Shown: positions 1 through 7,532 of the stretch, piece after piece
Position numbering within the stretch: position 1 is the first letter of the stretch
How the letters are laid out: each line of letters starts with the position of its first letter
Assembly: GCA_000695745.1 (NCBI GenBank)
Contig: ASHK01000325.1
Span: 1-7,532, forward strand
Origin: Vibrio madracius
GTDB taxonomy: Bacteria; Pseudomonadota; Gammaproteobacteria; Enterobacterales; Vibrionaceae
Length of the DNA: 7,532 nucleotides
Reading direction: 5' to 3'
Notes under the pieces: generated by a model
What the model was told of the DNA's origin: nothing
The model's database searches: none
The model's input: only the letters and a program-made list of their open reading frames with translations
Program-made: the position numbers and the translations under genes

Positions 1-109
<109 letters not shown>

Positions 110-149
110 TTCAAATTTAATTTACTAAAAATATTTCTCAGGAGTTGTT

Positions 150-386
150 ATGGATATTGTAAGTGCTGTTTTATATGTAGCAGGTGCACTTCTAATTGGT
201 CTTGGTGCGGCAGGTGCGGCAGCAGGTATCGGTAACCTAGCCGGTAAATACCTAGAAGGCGTAGCACGTCAACCAGATTTAACCCCAATGCTTCGTACTC
301 AATTCTTCATCATGATGGGTCTAGTGGATGCGGTACCTATGATCGGTGTTGGTATTGGTCTCTATATCATCTTCGCAGTGGCTTAA
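150..386 (+). CDS. atpE: ATP synthase Fo subunit c (proteolipid rotor ring)
   Basis: This 78-residue hairpin of two transmembrane helices forms the rotating c-ring of the Fo motor. Helix 1 carries the small-residue packing motif [12 protein letters not shown] (about residues 17-28). The polar loop ARQPD (39-43) contacts the gamma and epsilon subunits. Helix 2 carries the ion-binding carboxylate D60 in GLVDAVPMI. The extra Na+ ligands of Ilyobacter-type rings are absent: I27 stands where that family has Gln, and A61 follows the carboxylate where it has Ser. H+ coupling is therefore inferred. The length is close to the 79 residues of E. coli. From memory, the housekeeping Vibrio c subunit is longer, ending near FANPFVGQLG, so this copy looks more enterobacterial in type. 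AGGAG at 140-144 sits five bases before the ATG. Confidence 0.97.
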   Translation: MDIVSAVLYVAGALLIGLGAAGAAAGIGNLAGKYLEGVARQPDLTPMLRTQFFIMMGLVDAVPMIGVGIGLYIIFAVA

Positions 387-422
387 TTGATTTTTTAATA
401 AGTAAACATTGGTGAGGATGTT

Positions 423-893
423 ATGAACCTAAATGCAACCATGCTGGGTCAAGCAATCTCCTTCGTTATCTTCGTTTGGCTTTGCATGAAATATGTGTGG
501 CCACCATTGGTAACACTGCTTGACGAGCGTCGAGACGAAATCGCGACTGGTATTAAGAATACGGCAGCCGCGGCAAAAGAACTTGAACTAGCAAAAGCAA
601 ACGGTGAAAGCATCGTTGCAGAAGCGCGCGAAAAAGCACAGTCCATTATTGAGTTAGGACAACAACGTCAAAACCAATTAGTGGAAGAAGCGGCGGAGCT
701 AGCGCAAAAAGAGAAAGCGAAAATCATCGCTGAAGGTAAAGCTGAGGTAGAGAGCGAGAAGAGCAAAGTACGTCAGGAGCTGAAATCTGAAATGGCAGAT
801 TTAGTGATTGAAAGTGCCAGCAAACTGATTCGCAAAAACCTTGATTCTAAGAGTAACCGTGAGCTTGTTGAGCACATGATTAGCGAAATGTAG
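423..893 (+). CDS. atpF: ATP synthase Fo subunit b (peripheral stalk)
   Basis: This 156-residue protein has the same length as E. coli subunit b and forms, as a dimer, the peripheral stalk that stops the F1 head from rotating. The N-terminus MNLNATMLGQAISF begins a single membrane anchor (about residues 5-27) that ends in KYVWPP, the usual hinge. The remainder is a long, highly charged Ala/Glu/Lys-rich helix (about 33-125) able to form the right-handed coiled coil of the b dimer. The C-terminal part (about 125-156) would bind subunit delta. GAGG at 414-417 lies five bases before the ATG. The stop is 11 bases before the atpH start, as expected within one transcript. No anomaly was seen. Confidence 0.97.
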   Translation: MNLNATMLGQAISFVIFVWLCMKYVWPPLVTLLDERRDEIATGIKNTAAAAKELELAKANGESIVAEAREKAQSIIELGQQRQNQLVEEAAELAQKEKAKIIAEGKAEVESEKSKVRQELKSEMADLVIESASKLIRKNLDSKSNRELVEHMISEM

Positions 894-904
894 GGGTAAA
901 TCAG

Positions 905-1448
905 ATGAATGACTTTACCTCAATTGCTCAACCTTATGCCAAAGCGGCGTTTGACTTTGCCCTTGATGAGGCACTGCTCGATGAGTGGGGACAAGCGTTA
1001 GGGCTTTTAAAAATGGTGGTGTCACAACCCGCGGTCATCGAGGTGATTGAAGACCTCGAAGAGGAAAGCTCAGAGCAAGTCTTGCTCGATATGATACTGA
1101 CCTCGTGTGATGAGTGGCTTAGTCAATACGTGAAAAACTTCTTACGTGTTATGGCTGAAAACAAAAGACTCAAACTACTGGCAACCACTGTTGAGCTGTT
1201 CTTCGAAATGAAAGCGGAATATGAAAAAACCATGGATGTTTTGGTTTACACCGCTGAGCCATTGGAACAAGACCAATTGGCGAACATTAAGAACGCGCTC
1301 GAAGCCAAATTTGGACAAAACGGTAACCATAGAACAGCAAATTGATCCATCCCTAGTTGGTGGAGTGATGATTAAAGCGGGCGAGCAGGTGTTAGATGGA
1401 AGTATTTATTCATCGTTACATCGTCTTGCTGTCAACCTACACGCATAG
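905..1448 (+). pseudogene. atpH: ATP synthase F1 subunit delta, interrupted by a +1 frameshift
   Basis: Subunit delta (OSCP homologue) joins the top of the F1 alpha3beta3 head to the b stalk. The first frame opens at ATG 905 with FTSIAQPYAKAAFDFA, the classic delta start, and keeps delta-like sequence to about codon 138 (FGQ at 1310-1318). It then runs into unrelated residues and a stop at 1343-1345. The missing end, TVTIEQQIDPSLVGGVMIKA through GSIYSSLHRLAVNL, continues in the next frame to TAG 1446-1448. Removing one A from the run AAAA at 1317-1320 joins them into a 180-residue protein, against 177 in E. coli. The RBS (GGGG 893-896) and the 12-base gap to atpA are normal. Without the C-terminal part the product should not connect properly to the stalk. 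Sequencing error and real mutation cannot be separated here. Confidence 0.9.
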
Positions 1449-1460
1449 TAGGGGAAAGAG

Positions 1461-2999
1461 ATGCAATTGAATTCAAATGAAATTAGTGAACTGATCAGAG
1501 AGCGCATCGCCAATTTTGATATGGCGAGTGAGGCGAGAAATGAAGGAACTATCATTTCGGTCAGTGACGGTATTATCACCATTCACGGTCTTGCAGATGC
1601 CATGCAAGGTGAGATGATTGAGTTACCAGATAACCGTTTTGCCCTAGCGCTTAACCTAGAACGCCACTCTGTTGGTGCGGTAGTCATGGGCCCATATGCT
1701 GACCTATGTGAAGGGATGAAGGTTCGTGGTACGGGTCGTATCTTAGAAGTGCCAGTTGGCCCTGCGCTGCTTGGCCGTGTGGTGAACACCTTAGGTCAGC
1801 CTATTGATGGCAAAGGCGAAGTGAAAGCTGAACGCTTTGACCCTGTAGAAGTGATTGCGCCGGGTGTAATCGACCGTAAATCCGTTGATGAGCCAATTCA
1901 AACTGGCTACAAAGCGGTTGATGCGATGGTGCCAATCGGTCGAGGTCAGCGTGAGCTGATTATCGGTGACCGTCAAACAGGTAAGACGGCGATGGCTATC
2001 GATGCCATCATTAACCAGCGTGACACTGGTGTTAAATGTATCTATGTTGCGATTGGTCAAAAAGCCTCAACGATTGCGAACGTGGTTCGTAAGCTAGAAG
2101 AACACGGTGCATTAGAGAACACTATTGTCGTTGTGGCCTCAGCATCAGAATCTGCAGCGCTACAATACCTCGCACCTTACTCAGGCTGCACTATGGGTGA
2201 ATACTTCCGCGACCGCGGTGATGATGCATTGATCATCTACGATGATCTTTCTAAACAAGCGGTGGCTTATCGTCAAATTTCACTACTACTAAAACGCCCA
2301 CCGGGTCGTGAAGCATTCCCTGGGGATGTTTTCTATCTTCACTCACGTCTTCTAGAGCGTGCAGCTCGAGTAAATGAGAGTTATGTAGAGCGTTTTACTA
2401 ATGGTGAAGTAAAAGGTCGTACGGGTTCTTTGACTGCCCTACCGATCATTGAAACGCAAGCGGGCGACGTATCTGCGTTTGTACCGACCAACGTTATCTC
2501 GATTACCGATGGTCAAATATTCTTGCAAACTCAGTTGTTTAACTCTGGTCTACGCCCAGCGGTTGACCCTGGTATCTCAGTATCGCGTGTGGGTGGTGCT
2601 GCGCAAACCAAGATCATCAAGAAACTCTCTGGGGGTATTCGTACGGCTTTGGCGCAATATCGCGAACTGGCGGCCTTTGCACAGTTTTCATCTGACTTAG
2701 ATGATGCGACTCGTAAGCAGCTTGACCACGGTGAAAAAGTGACTGAACTGATGAAGCAAAAGCAGTACGCACCAATGTCTGTTGCGAACCAAGCGTTGGT
2801 CATCTTTGCCGCTGAAAAAGGCTTTTTGGAAAATGTCGCACTGAACAAACTGGCAGAGTTTGAAGATGGTTTGGTGGCTTTCGCCAAACAGACTCAAGCC
2901 GAACTGCTTGAAGAGATCAACAAATCCGGTGATTACAACAAGGAAATCGAAGGCAAGCTTTATGCGCTGCTAGAAGAGTTTTCTGCGCTGCAATACTAA
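1461..2999 (+). CDS. atpA: ATP synthase F1 subunit alpha
   Basis: This full-length 512-residue protein (513 in E. coli) alternates with beta in the F1 hexamer and holds the non-catalytic nucleotide sites. Visible parts in order are the N-terminal delta-binding helix ([16 protein letters not shown]), a beta-barrel (about 25-95), the nucleotide domain with Walker A GDRQTGKT at residues 169-176, the Walker B region ALIIYDD, and the helical C-terminal domain. The arginine finger R376, which completes the catalytic site on the neighbouring beta subunit, is present in [13 protein letters not shown]. The Shine-Dalgarno AGGGG at 1450-1454 is six bases from the ATG and directly follows the stop of atpH. 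No frameshift or missing key residue was seen, which contrasts with atpH and atpD on either side. Confidence 0.98.
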   Translation: MQLNSNEISELIRERIANFDMASEARNEGTIISVSDGIITIHGLADAMQGEMIELPDNRFALALNLERHSVGAVVMGPYADLCEGMKVRGTGRILEVPVGPALLGRVVNTLGQPIDGKGEVKAERFDPVEVIAPGVIDRKSVDEPIQTGYKAVDAMVPIGRGQRELIIGDRQTGKTAMAIDAIINQRDTGVKCIYVAIGQKASTIANVVRKLEEHGALENTIVVVASASESAALQYLAPYSGCTMGEYFRDRGDDALIIYDDLSKQAVAYRQISLLLKRPPGREAFPGDVFYLHSRLLERAARVNESYVERFTNGEVKGRTGSLTALPIIETQAGDVSAFVPTNVISITDGQIFLQTQLFNSGLRPAVDPGISVSRVGGAAQTKIIKKLSGGIRTALAQYRELAAFAQFSSDLDDATRKQLDHGEKVTELMKQKQYAPMSVANQALVIFAAEKGFLENVALNKLAEFEDGLVAFAKQTQAELLEEINKSGDYNKEIEGKLYALLEEFSALQY

Positions 3000-3023
3000 C
3001 CATCAACCAAGTAGGAGTCAGTA

Positions 3024-3881
3024 ATGGCAAATACCAAAGAGATACGCACCAAGATTGCGAGTATTCAAAGTACTCAAAAAATCACGAGTGCGATGGAGAT
3101 GGTGGCGGCAAGCAAAATGCGTAAGGTTCAGGACAATATGGAAGCGTCTCGACCTTATGCAGACAACATGAGAAAAGTAATCAGTCACGTGTCTGGCGGT
3201 ACGTTGGAATACAGTCATCCGTATCTTCAAGAGAGAGAGGTTAAGCGTGTTGCTTACATCATTATCTCATCAGACCGAGGCTTGTGTGGCGGTTTAAATA
3301 CCAACTTGTTCCGCAAAGTTTTGTCTGAAATGCAAAGCTGGCAGGAGCAAGGTGTCGAAGTTGACACCACATTGATTGGTTCAAAAGCAATCAGCTTTTT
3401 TCAATCATCAGGGCGTGTCATTGCTCAAACCTCAGGTTTGGGAGACCACCCAAAGCTCGAAGAGCTACTGGGCACTGTCCACGCCATGATGGAGCATTAC
3501 ACAGAAGGGCAGATAGACCGACTATTTCTGGTTTATAGCCAATTTGTAAACACCATGACGCAACAACCTACCGTGATGCAGTTGTTACCGTTTCCTAAGC
3601 AAGAAGAAGCGGAAAAAGAGACACGTTGGGACTACATCTACGAGCAAGCACCAAGAGATATCTTGGACCATTTAATGCTGCGCTACGTTGAGTCTCTTGT
3701 GTATCAAGGTGTGGTAGAGAGCATTGCTTGTGAACAAGCAGCGCGAATGGTTGCGATGAGAGCCGCAACGGACAATGCAGGTCAGTTAATCGATGACTTG
3801 CAACTCGTGTTCAATAAAGCACGTCAGGCAGCGATCACTCAAGAGTTGAGTGAGATTACCGCCGGCGCTCAAGCGGTGTAA
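3024..3881 (+). CDS. atpG: ATP synthase F1 subunit gamma (central shaft)
   Basis: This 285-residue protein (287 in E. coli) is the rotor shaft that turns inside the alpha3beta3 hexamer and drives the binding-change cycle. The N-terminal helix [20 protein letters not shown] and the C-terminal helix [19 protein letters not shown] form the antiparallel coiled coil of the shaft. The central Rossmann-like domain begins with the family motif SSDRGLCGG (residues 82-90). Motifs such as [12 protein letters not shown] and [16 protein letters not shown] are conserved, here with CEQAARM in place of SEQAARM. AGGAG at 3013-3017 lies six bases before the ATG, and atpD follows after 20 bases. The gene is intact. 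Confidence 0.98.
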   Translation: MANTKEIRTKIASIQSTQKITSAMEMVAASKMRKVQDNMEASRPYADNMRKVISHVSGGTLEYSHPYLQEREVKRVAYIIISSDRGLCGGLNTNLFRKVLSEMQSWQEQGVEVDTTLIGSKAISFFQSSGRVIAQTSGLGDHPKLEELLGTVHAMMEHYTEGQIDRLFLVYSQFVNTMTQQPTVMQLLPFPKQEEAEKETRWDYIYEQAPRDILDHLMLRYVESLVYQGVVESIACEQAARMVAMRAATDNAGQLIDDLQLVFNKARQAAITQELSEITAGAQAV

Positions 3882-3901
3882 CAGGATTCAGAGGTAAGAT
3901 T

Positions 3902-5286
<1,385 letters not shown>

Positions 5287-5297
5287 GGGGTGACGTG

Positions 5298-5741
5298 ATG
5301 GCAATAGGTGTTTCACAAACAACCTTTCAACTCAATGTGGTGAGTGCGGAAGGGACGCTGTATTCAGGGCCAGCTCATGCAATCGCCGTTGCCGGAGCGG
5401 ATGGTGAGCTCGGGATTCGTCCCGGCCACTCCCCATTAATCAGCAAGATAAAACCGGGTGTTGCAAGAATTCTCGGAGACCTAAAGCAACCAGAGCATAT
5501 CTTGTATGTATCAGGTGGCTTGGTAGAAGTACAACCTGACGTGGTTACCGTGCTTGCAGACACGGCATTACACGGCAAAGATATTGACAAAGCTCGAGCG
5601 GAAGCGGCGCGCCGCGCAGCCGAAGAGAACATTAACAACCATACCGACGACGTTAATTTTGCTCAGGCACAGCTCGAACTTGCAAAAGCATTGGCTCAAC
5701 TACGAGCGGTAGAACTTACCGTGTCGCGAGCTAGATACTAA
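5298..5741 (+). CDS. atpC: ATP synthase F1 subunit epsilon
   Basis: This 147-residue protein (139 in E. coli) sits on the foot of the gamma shaft, links it to the c-ring, and can inhibit ATP hydrolysis through its C-terminal helices. The N-terminal beta-sandwich contains [32 protein letters not shown] and [21 protein letters not shown]. The C-terminal part (about 95-147) is an Ala/Glu-rich helical hairpin with [10 protein letters not shown] and [17 protein letters not shown]. An in-frame GTG lies three bases earlier at 5295, but the ATG at 5298 is preferred because AAGGGG at 5285-5290 then has a seven-base spacing. The gene is intact and is followed by the small gene at 5758 after 16 bases. 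Confidence 0.96.
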   Translation: MAIGVSQTTFQLNVVSAEGTLYSGPAHAIAVAGADGELGIRPGHSPLISKIKPGVARILGDLKQPEHILYVSGGLVEVQPDVVTVLADTALHGKDIDKARAEAARRAAEENINNHTDDVNFAQAQLELAKALAQLRAVELTVSRARY

Positions 5742-5757
5742 ATTCGGAGGAAAGATC

Positions 5758-5973
5758 ATGAGAACAGTTATTGAGTTTACACAAAGTGGTCGCTACATGG
5801 ACCGAGCTTGGGAAGGTGAGATCATCGCAGAAAAAGGTGTCCAGAAAGCAGTTTCTCCATCACTGGCAATGCGACTGGTGAGTATGGGCAGTGCGATTGC
5901 GATCTTTGGACCTGATGGAAAACCACTGACTGTGGATGACGACGAAGAGTTTAAACCAGAAGTCAAAAAGTAA
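5758..5973 (+). CDS. small conserved-looking protein of unknown function at the end of the ATP synthase operon
   Basis: I do not recognise this 71-residue protein. The gene is believable because CGGAGG at 5745-5750 is a near-perfect Shine-Dalgarno seven bases from the ATG, it follows atpC by only 16 bases, and its composition is balanced. The N-terminal half (TVIEF, then WEGEIIAEKG) looks like beta strands. An amphipathic stretch AVSPSLAMRLVSMGSA follows, then AIAIFGPDGKPL, and a strongly acidic end (DDDEEF) closing in lysines. No signal peptide or membrane segment is evident. The layout, with GE-I near the middle, then V-S-P-x-L-A-x-R-L-V and M-G-x-A, resembles small phage head or tail accessory proteins, but this is only a pattern match. 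Its position suggests co-expression with the ATP synthase. Whether it acts on that enzyme is unknown. Confidence 0.8.
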   Translation: MRTVIEFTQSGRYMDRAWEGEIIAEKGVQKAVSPSLAMRLVSMGSAIAIFGPDGKPLTVDDDEEFKPEVKK

Positions 5974-6107
5974 CACAAGCAACGATGAGGCTCGAATCTC
6001 ATTAGCTAACAGGACGAACCCGGCAACGAAACGTTAAAGGCTCATATTCACCAATGAAGGCTTTGATGTTGATAAAACAAGAACTGGCTATACCGTCCTC
6101 TCAGCTC

Positions 6108-6133
6108 CGTTGAGTTGAACTCAGCACTCAACG
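6108..6133 (+). repeat. perfect 8-bp inverted repeat (RNA hairpin)
   Basis: CGTTGAGT and ACTCAACG flank a 10-base loop. The stem is extended across an internal loop by CCTCTCAG at 6097-6104 pairing with CTGA at 6143-6146 and GAGG at 6150-6153. It lies in the non-coding tail after the ATP synthase operon. It has no T-run after it, so it is not a terminator by itself. Confidence 0.7.
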
Positions 6134-6162
6134 AACCGGACACTGAGGTGAGGTCAATCTAT

Positions 6163-6186
6163 ATAAGTGACTCCATCGCCACTTAT
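6163..6186 (+). repeat. perfect 7-bp inverted repeat (RNA hairpin)
   Basis: ATAAGTG and CACTTAT flank a 10-base loop, the same loop size as the hairpin at 6108-6133. It lies 21 bases upstream of the terminator stem. No T-run follows, so it is read as structure in the 3' untranslated RNA. Confidence 0.65.
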
Positions 6187-6207
6187 CCAGATTGGTTTCA
6201 GCACTTG

Positions 6208-6250
6208 GCCGTCACTCTTTTCATAGTTGGGAGTGGCGGCTTTTTCTTTT
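6208..6250 (+). terminator. intrinsic (Rho-independent) terminator of the ATP synthase operon
   Basis: GCCGTCACTC (6208-6217) pairs with GAGTGGCGGC (6231-6240) to give a 10-bp GC-rich stem with one G-T wobble and a 13-base loop. It is followed directly by TTTTTCTTTT (6241-6250). The T-tract is on the + strand side only, so it ends transcription coming from atpC and the small gene. It stops five bases before the end of the convergent regulator gene. Confidence 0.92.
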
Positions 6251-6254
6251 CTGA

Positions 6255-7195
6255 TTACGCCATTCCTTTGTTTAATTCTTTCTGACGCAAAGATAAATGA
6301 TGAACCAGTTCTGTTTCGACCATGTCTTTAAATGCTCTCACTTTTGCTGACATGTGTTTTCGACTTGGATACACCATATAGACACCAAGTTGATGTTTTG
6401 GATAATCGTTAAATAACTCTACCAGTTCACCGGTTTCTAGTTCGTTACCCAAATAAAAGCGCGGCAAGCGGGTGATACCTAGCCCGGCTTTGCACATTTC
6501 CAATTCCATTTTAGCGCTGTTGACCGTGATTCTGCTGGTGATGTCCACCGCGGCCTCATTGCCGTCACGATCCTCATAAACCCAGCGTTTGTTGTTTTTC
6601 GCGTAGCTATAACTAATGATGTCGTGATGAGCCAATTCGCTAGGTGCTAATGGCGTTCCGTATCGTTGAAGATAAGCGGGAGAAGCACGGTAATTCCTCT
6701 ATCAGTAAAGAGTTTGCGACTGATCAGTGAGGAGTCTTCAAGTCTATCAGATGCACGAATCGCAATATCGATTCCTTGCTCAATGACGTCGACTTTCTTA
6801 TCACTCAGGTCGATATCTAAGGTGACCTTGGGATAACGCTGAGCATACTGAGTAAAGATTACGCTCATAGTAGACAGCCCAAGGGCAACCGGACAGGTGA
6901 TTTTTAGTAGGCCGGACGGCTCAATTTGACTACCGGACAACGACTCTTCCGCTGCTTGTGCCGCATCGACAACATCACGGGCGTGTTGGTAAAAATTTTC
7001 CCCTTCAGGAGTGAGCTTCAACGTACGTGTTGTGCGTTGAAGTAGACGCACGCCTAAGCGTTCTTCTAACTTGGTCACTTCTTTGCTGATGTATGAGGTG
7101 GAGTGCTGTGTCCGCTCTGCTGCAACAGTGAAACTGCCACTCTCCACAACCTCGACAAAGACCACGTAACCATCCAATAGCTTCCCGTTGTACAT
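6255..7195 (-). pseudogene. LysR-type transcriptional regulator, interrupted by a -1 frameshift
   Basis: The - strand frame opens at ATG 7195-7193 with an N-terminal winged helix-turn-helix: ESGSFTVAAERTQHSTSYIS (18-37) and then LGVRLLQRTTRTLKLTPEG (47-65), the LysR family signature. An effector-binding domain starts near residue 90 (GLLKITCPVALGLS) and includes DIAIRASDRLEDSSLISRKL. After GITV (167-170) the frame is lost and stops near 6647. The next frame continues ASPAYLQRYGTPLAPSELAH and runs to TAA 6257-6255. Adding one G after GTG at 6688-6686 (a CC pair on the + strand) rebuilds GITVASPAYLQRYG, typical of the family, and a 313-residue protein. AGGAA at 7208-7204 is the likely RBS, eight bases from the ATG. 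The effector is unknown. The divergent VOC gene is the likely target. Confidence 0.9.
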
Positions 7196-7206
7196 CGCAC
7201 CTATTC

Positions 7207-7262
7207 CTAGTCATATGGAAATAATGATTTTACATTTTAGCCATTAATTTCCATATGACTAG
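7207..7262. promoter_or_regulatory. perfect 16-bp inverted repeat, candidate LysR-type operator
   Basis: CTAGTCATATGGAAAT at 7207-7222 is repeated exactly in reverse complement at 7247-7262, around a 24-bp AT-rich centre. The arm centres are 40 bp apart, close to four helical turns on one face of the DNA, and each arm contains the palindrome CATATG. It lies between the divergent LysR-type and VOC genes. One arm overlaps the regulator's ribosome binding site (7204-7208). LysR-type proteins are known to bind paired dyad sites as tetramers and often repress their own gene. Binding here is inferred from the layout. Confidence 0.7.
7234..7239 (-). promoter_or_regulatory. possible -10 element for the LysR-type gene
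   Basis: Read on the - strand this is TAAAAT, five of six matches to the sigma-70 -10 consensus. It sits in the centre of the inverted repeat, 38 bases upstream of the regulator start codon. No good -35 is found at 16-18 bases, so activator dependence or a wrong call are both possible. Confidence 0.3.
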
Positions 7263-7310
7263 CAATTACACTGAATTTAACCACAAACAAGTAATGCATG
7301 GAGTGCCAAC

Positions 7311-7532
7311 ATGAAGCAGATTAGCCGAGTGAATCACATAGGAATTCGAGTGAGTGAGTTTGAACAATCGAGAGACTTTTACGCCAAGCTAGGTTTTGAA
7401 TATATCGCAGGACCTGCGGGGCCTGAGCCTGTGGCTATTGTCGAGCATCCAAGTGGTATCAATATTAATTTTATTCTGAATGCGAATTCAGGTGAGAAGA
7501 AAAACCAGCTTATGGATGTAGCCATTAAACAC
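7311..7532 (+). CDS. VOC-superfamily (glyoxalase/dioxygenase-like) protein, N-terminal part
   Basis: The frame is open from ATG 7311 to the window end (74 codons) with no stop, so the 3' end is missing. It begins MKQISRVNHIGIRVSEFEQS, followed by RDFYAKLGFEYI. This is the first beta-alpha-beta module of the vicinal oxygen chelate fold, and H9 is in the usual position of a metal-binding residue. The later VAIVEHPSGININFI supplies the next strands. VOC proteins include glyoxalase I, extradiol dioxygenases and antibiotic-binding proteins, and the fragment does not tell which this is. GGAG at 7300-7303 is seven bases before the ATG. It is divergent from the LysR-type gene across the inverted repeat, suggesting regulation by that protein. 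Confidence 0.88.
   Translation, partial: MKQISRVNHIGIRVSEFEQSRDFYAKLGFEYIAGPAGPEPVAIVEHPSGININFILNANSGEKKNQLMDVAIKH

Larger units (their letters stand above)
5974..6250 (+). ncRNA. structured 3' untranslated region, possible small RNA
   Basis: This gap of about 280 bases before the convergent regulator gene holds no convincing ORF but several hairpins. The best are an 8-bp perfect stem at 6108-6115/6126-6133 with a 10-base loop, and a 7-bp perfect stem at 6163-6169/6180-6186 with a 10-base loop. The first is enclosed by a further imperfect stem, with 6097-6104 pairing to 6143-6146 and 6150-6153. Weaker stems lie at 5985-5989/5998-6002 and 6025-6028/6032-6035. The stretch ends in an intrinsic terminator. 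It may be a long structured tail of the ATP synthase mRNA, or an sRNA processed or transcribed from it. A weak promoter-like pair (TTGATG 6063-6068, GGCTAT 6086-6091) exists but is not convincing. It matches no Vibrio sRNA or riboswitch I can recall. Confidence 0.3.

Noticed and set aside
207..225. Tandem direct repeat GGTGCGGCA in atpE
   Set aside because: It encodes the conserved small-residue packing motif of c-subunit helix 1 and is explained by protein sequence.
150..386. Na+-translocating c-ring
   Set aside because: The conserved Gln in helix 1 and the Ser after the carboxylate, seen in Na+-binding rings, are replaced by I27 and A61.
1310..1325. Programmed ribosomal frameshifting in atpH
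   Set aside because: Restoring the frame needs a +1 shift, and there is no rare codon or stop at the slip point or other known +1 signal. Delta is not known to be made this way.
2531..2887. Long - strand open frames inside atpA and other atp genes
   Set aside because: They lie opposite highly conserved coding sequence, have no ribosome binding sites of note, and translate to low-complexity or unfamiliar residues, so they are shadows.
5974..6207. Integron attC site or CRISPR array in the non-coding tail
   Set aside because: There are no repeated units, no attC core sites (GTTRRRY) at the ends and no associated genes; the hairpins are all different in sequence.
6208..6250. Bidirectional terminator also serving the LysR-type gene
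   Set aside because: On the - strand the hairpin is followed by CAAGTGCTGA, with no T-run, so it should work only for + strand transcription.
7207..7262. Miniature transposon or IS remnant with terminal inverted repeats
   Set aside because: The element is only 56 bp, has no flanking target-site duplication that I can see, and sits exactly between divergent promoters, where an operator is more likely.

Overview
The window looks like part of a genome from the Vibrionaceae, most likely a Vibrio. The F-type ATP synthase subunits are close to gammaproteobacterial proteins, and the downstream neighbourhood is Vibrio-like. This assignment rests on protein recognition by eye, not on a database search.

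Positions 1-5741 carry most of an F1Fo ATP synthase operon on the + strand, in the canonical order atpB (3' end only), atpE, atpF, atpH, atpA, atpG, atpD, atpC. Intergenic gaps are short and each gene has a clear Shine-Dalgarno sequence. A 71-codon gene of unknown function (5758-5973) follows atpC by 16 bases with its own strong ribosome binding site and is probably the last gene of the transcript. A non-coding stretch of about 280 bases (5974-6254) then folds into several hairpins and ends in a strong intrinsic terminator at 6208-6250. The gene after atpC is not glmU, and the c subunit is not the form I recall from the main Vibrio operon. This is therefore probably the second ATP synthase operon that some Vibrio and Photobacterium species carry on the small chromosome. 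The c subunit has the carboxylate but not the other ligands of Na+-dependent enzymes, so H+ coupling is expected.

Positions 6255-7195 (- strand) hold a LysR-type regulator that converges on the ATP synthase terminator. It is divergent from a partial VOC-fold (glyoxalase/dioxygenase superfamily) gene that starts at 7311 and runs off the end. The 115-base region between them holds a perfect 16-bp inverted repeat with a 24-bp centre (7207-7262), a strong candidate operator for the LysR-type protein.

Three genes (atpH, atpD and the LysR-type gene) are each broken by a single-base indel in a short homopolymer. Restoring one base in each gives a full-length, family-typical protein. Sequencing or assembly error is the simplest explanation, but recent decay of a redundant second ATP synthase is possible. 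No CRISPR array, transposase, tRNA or rRNA was seen.
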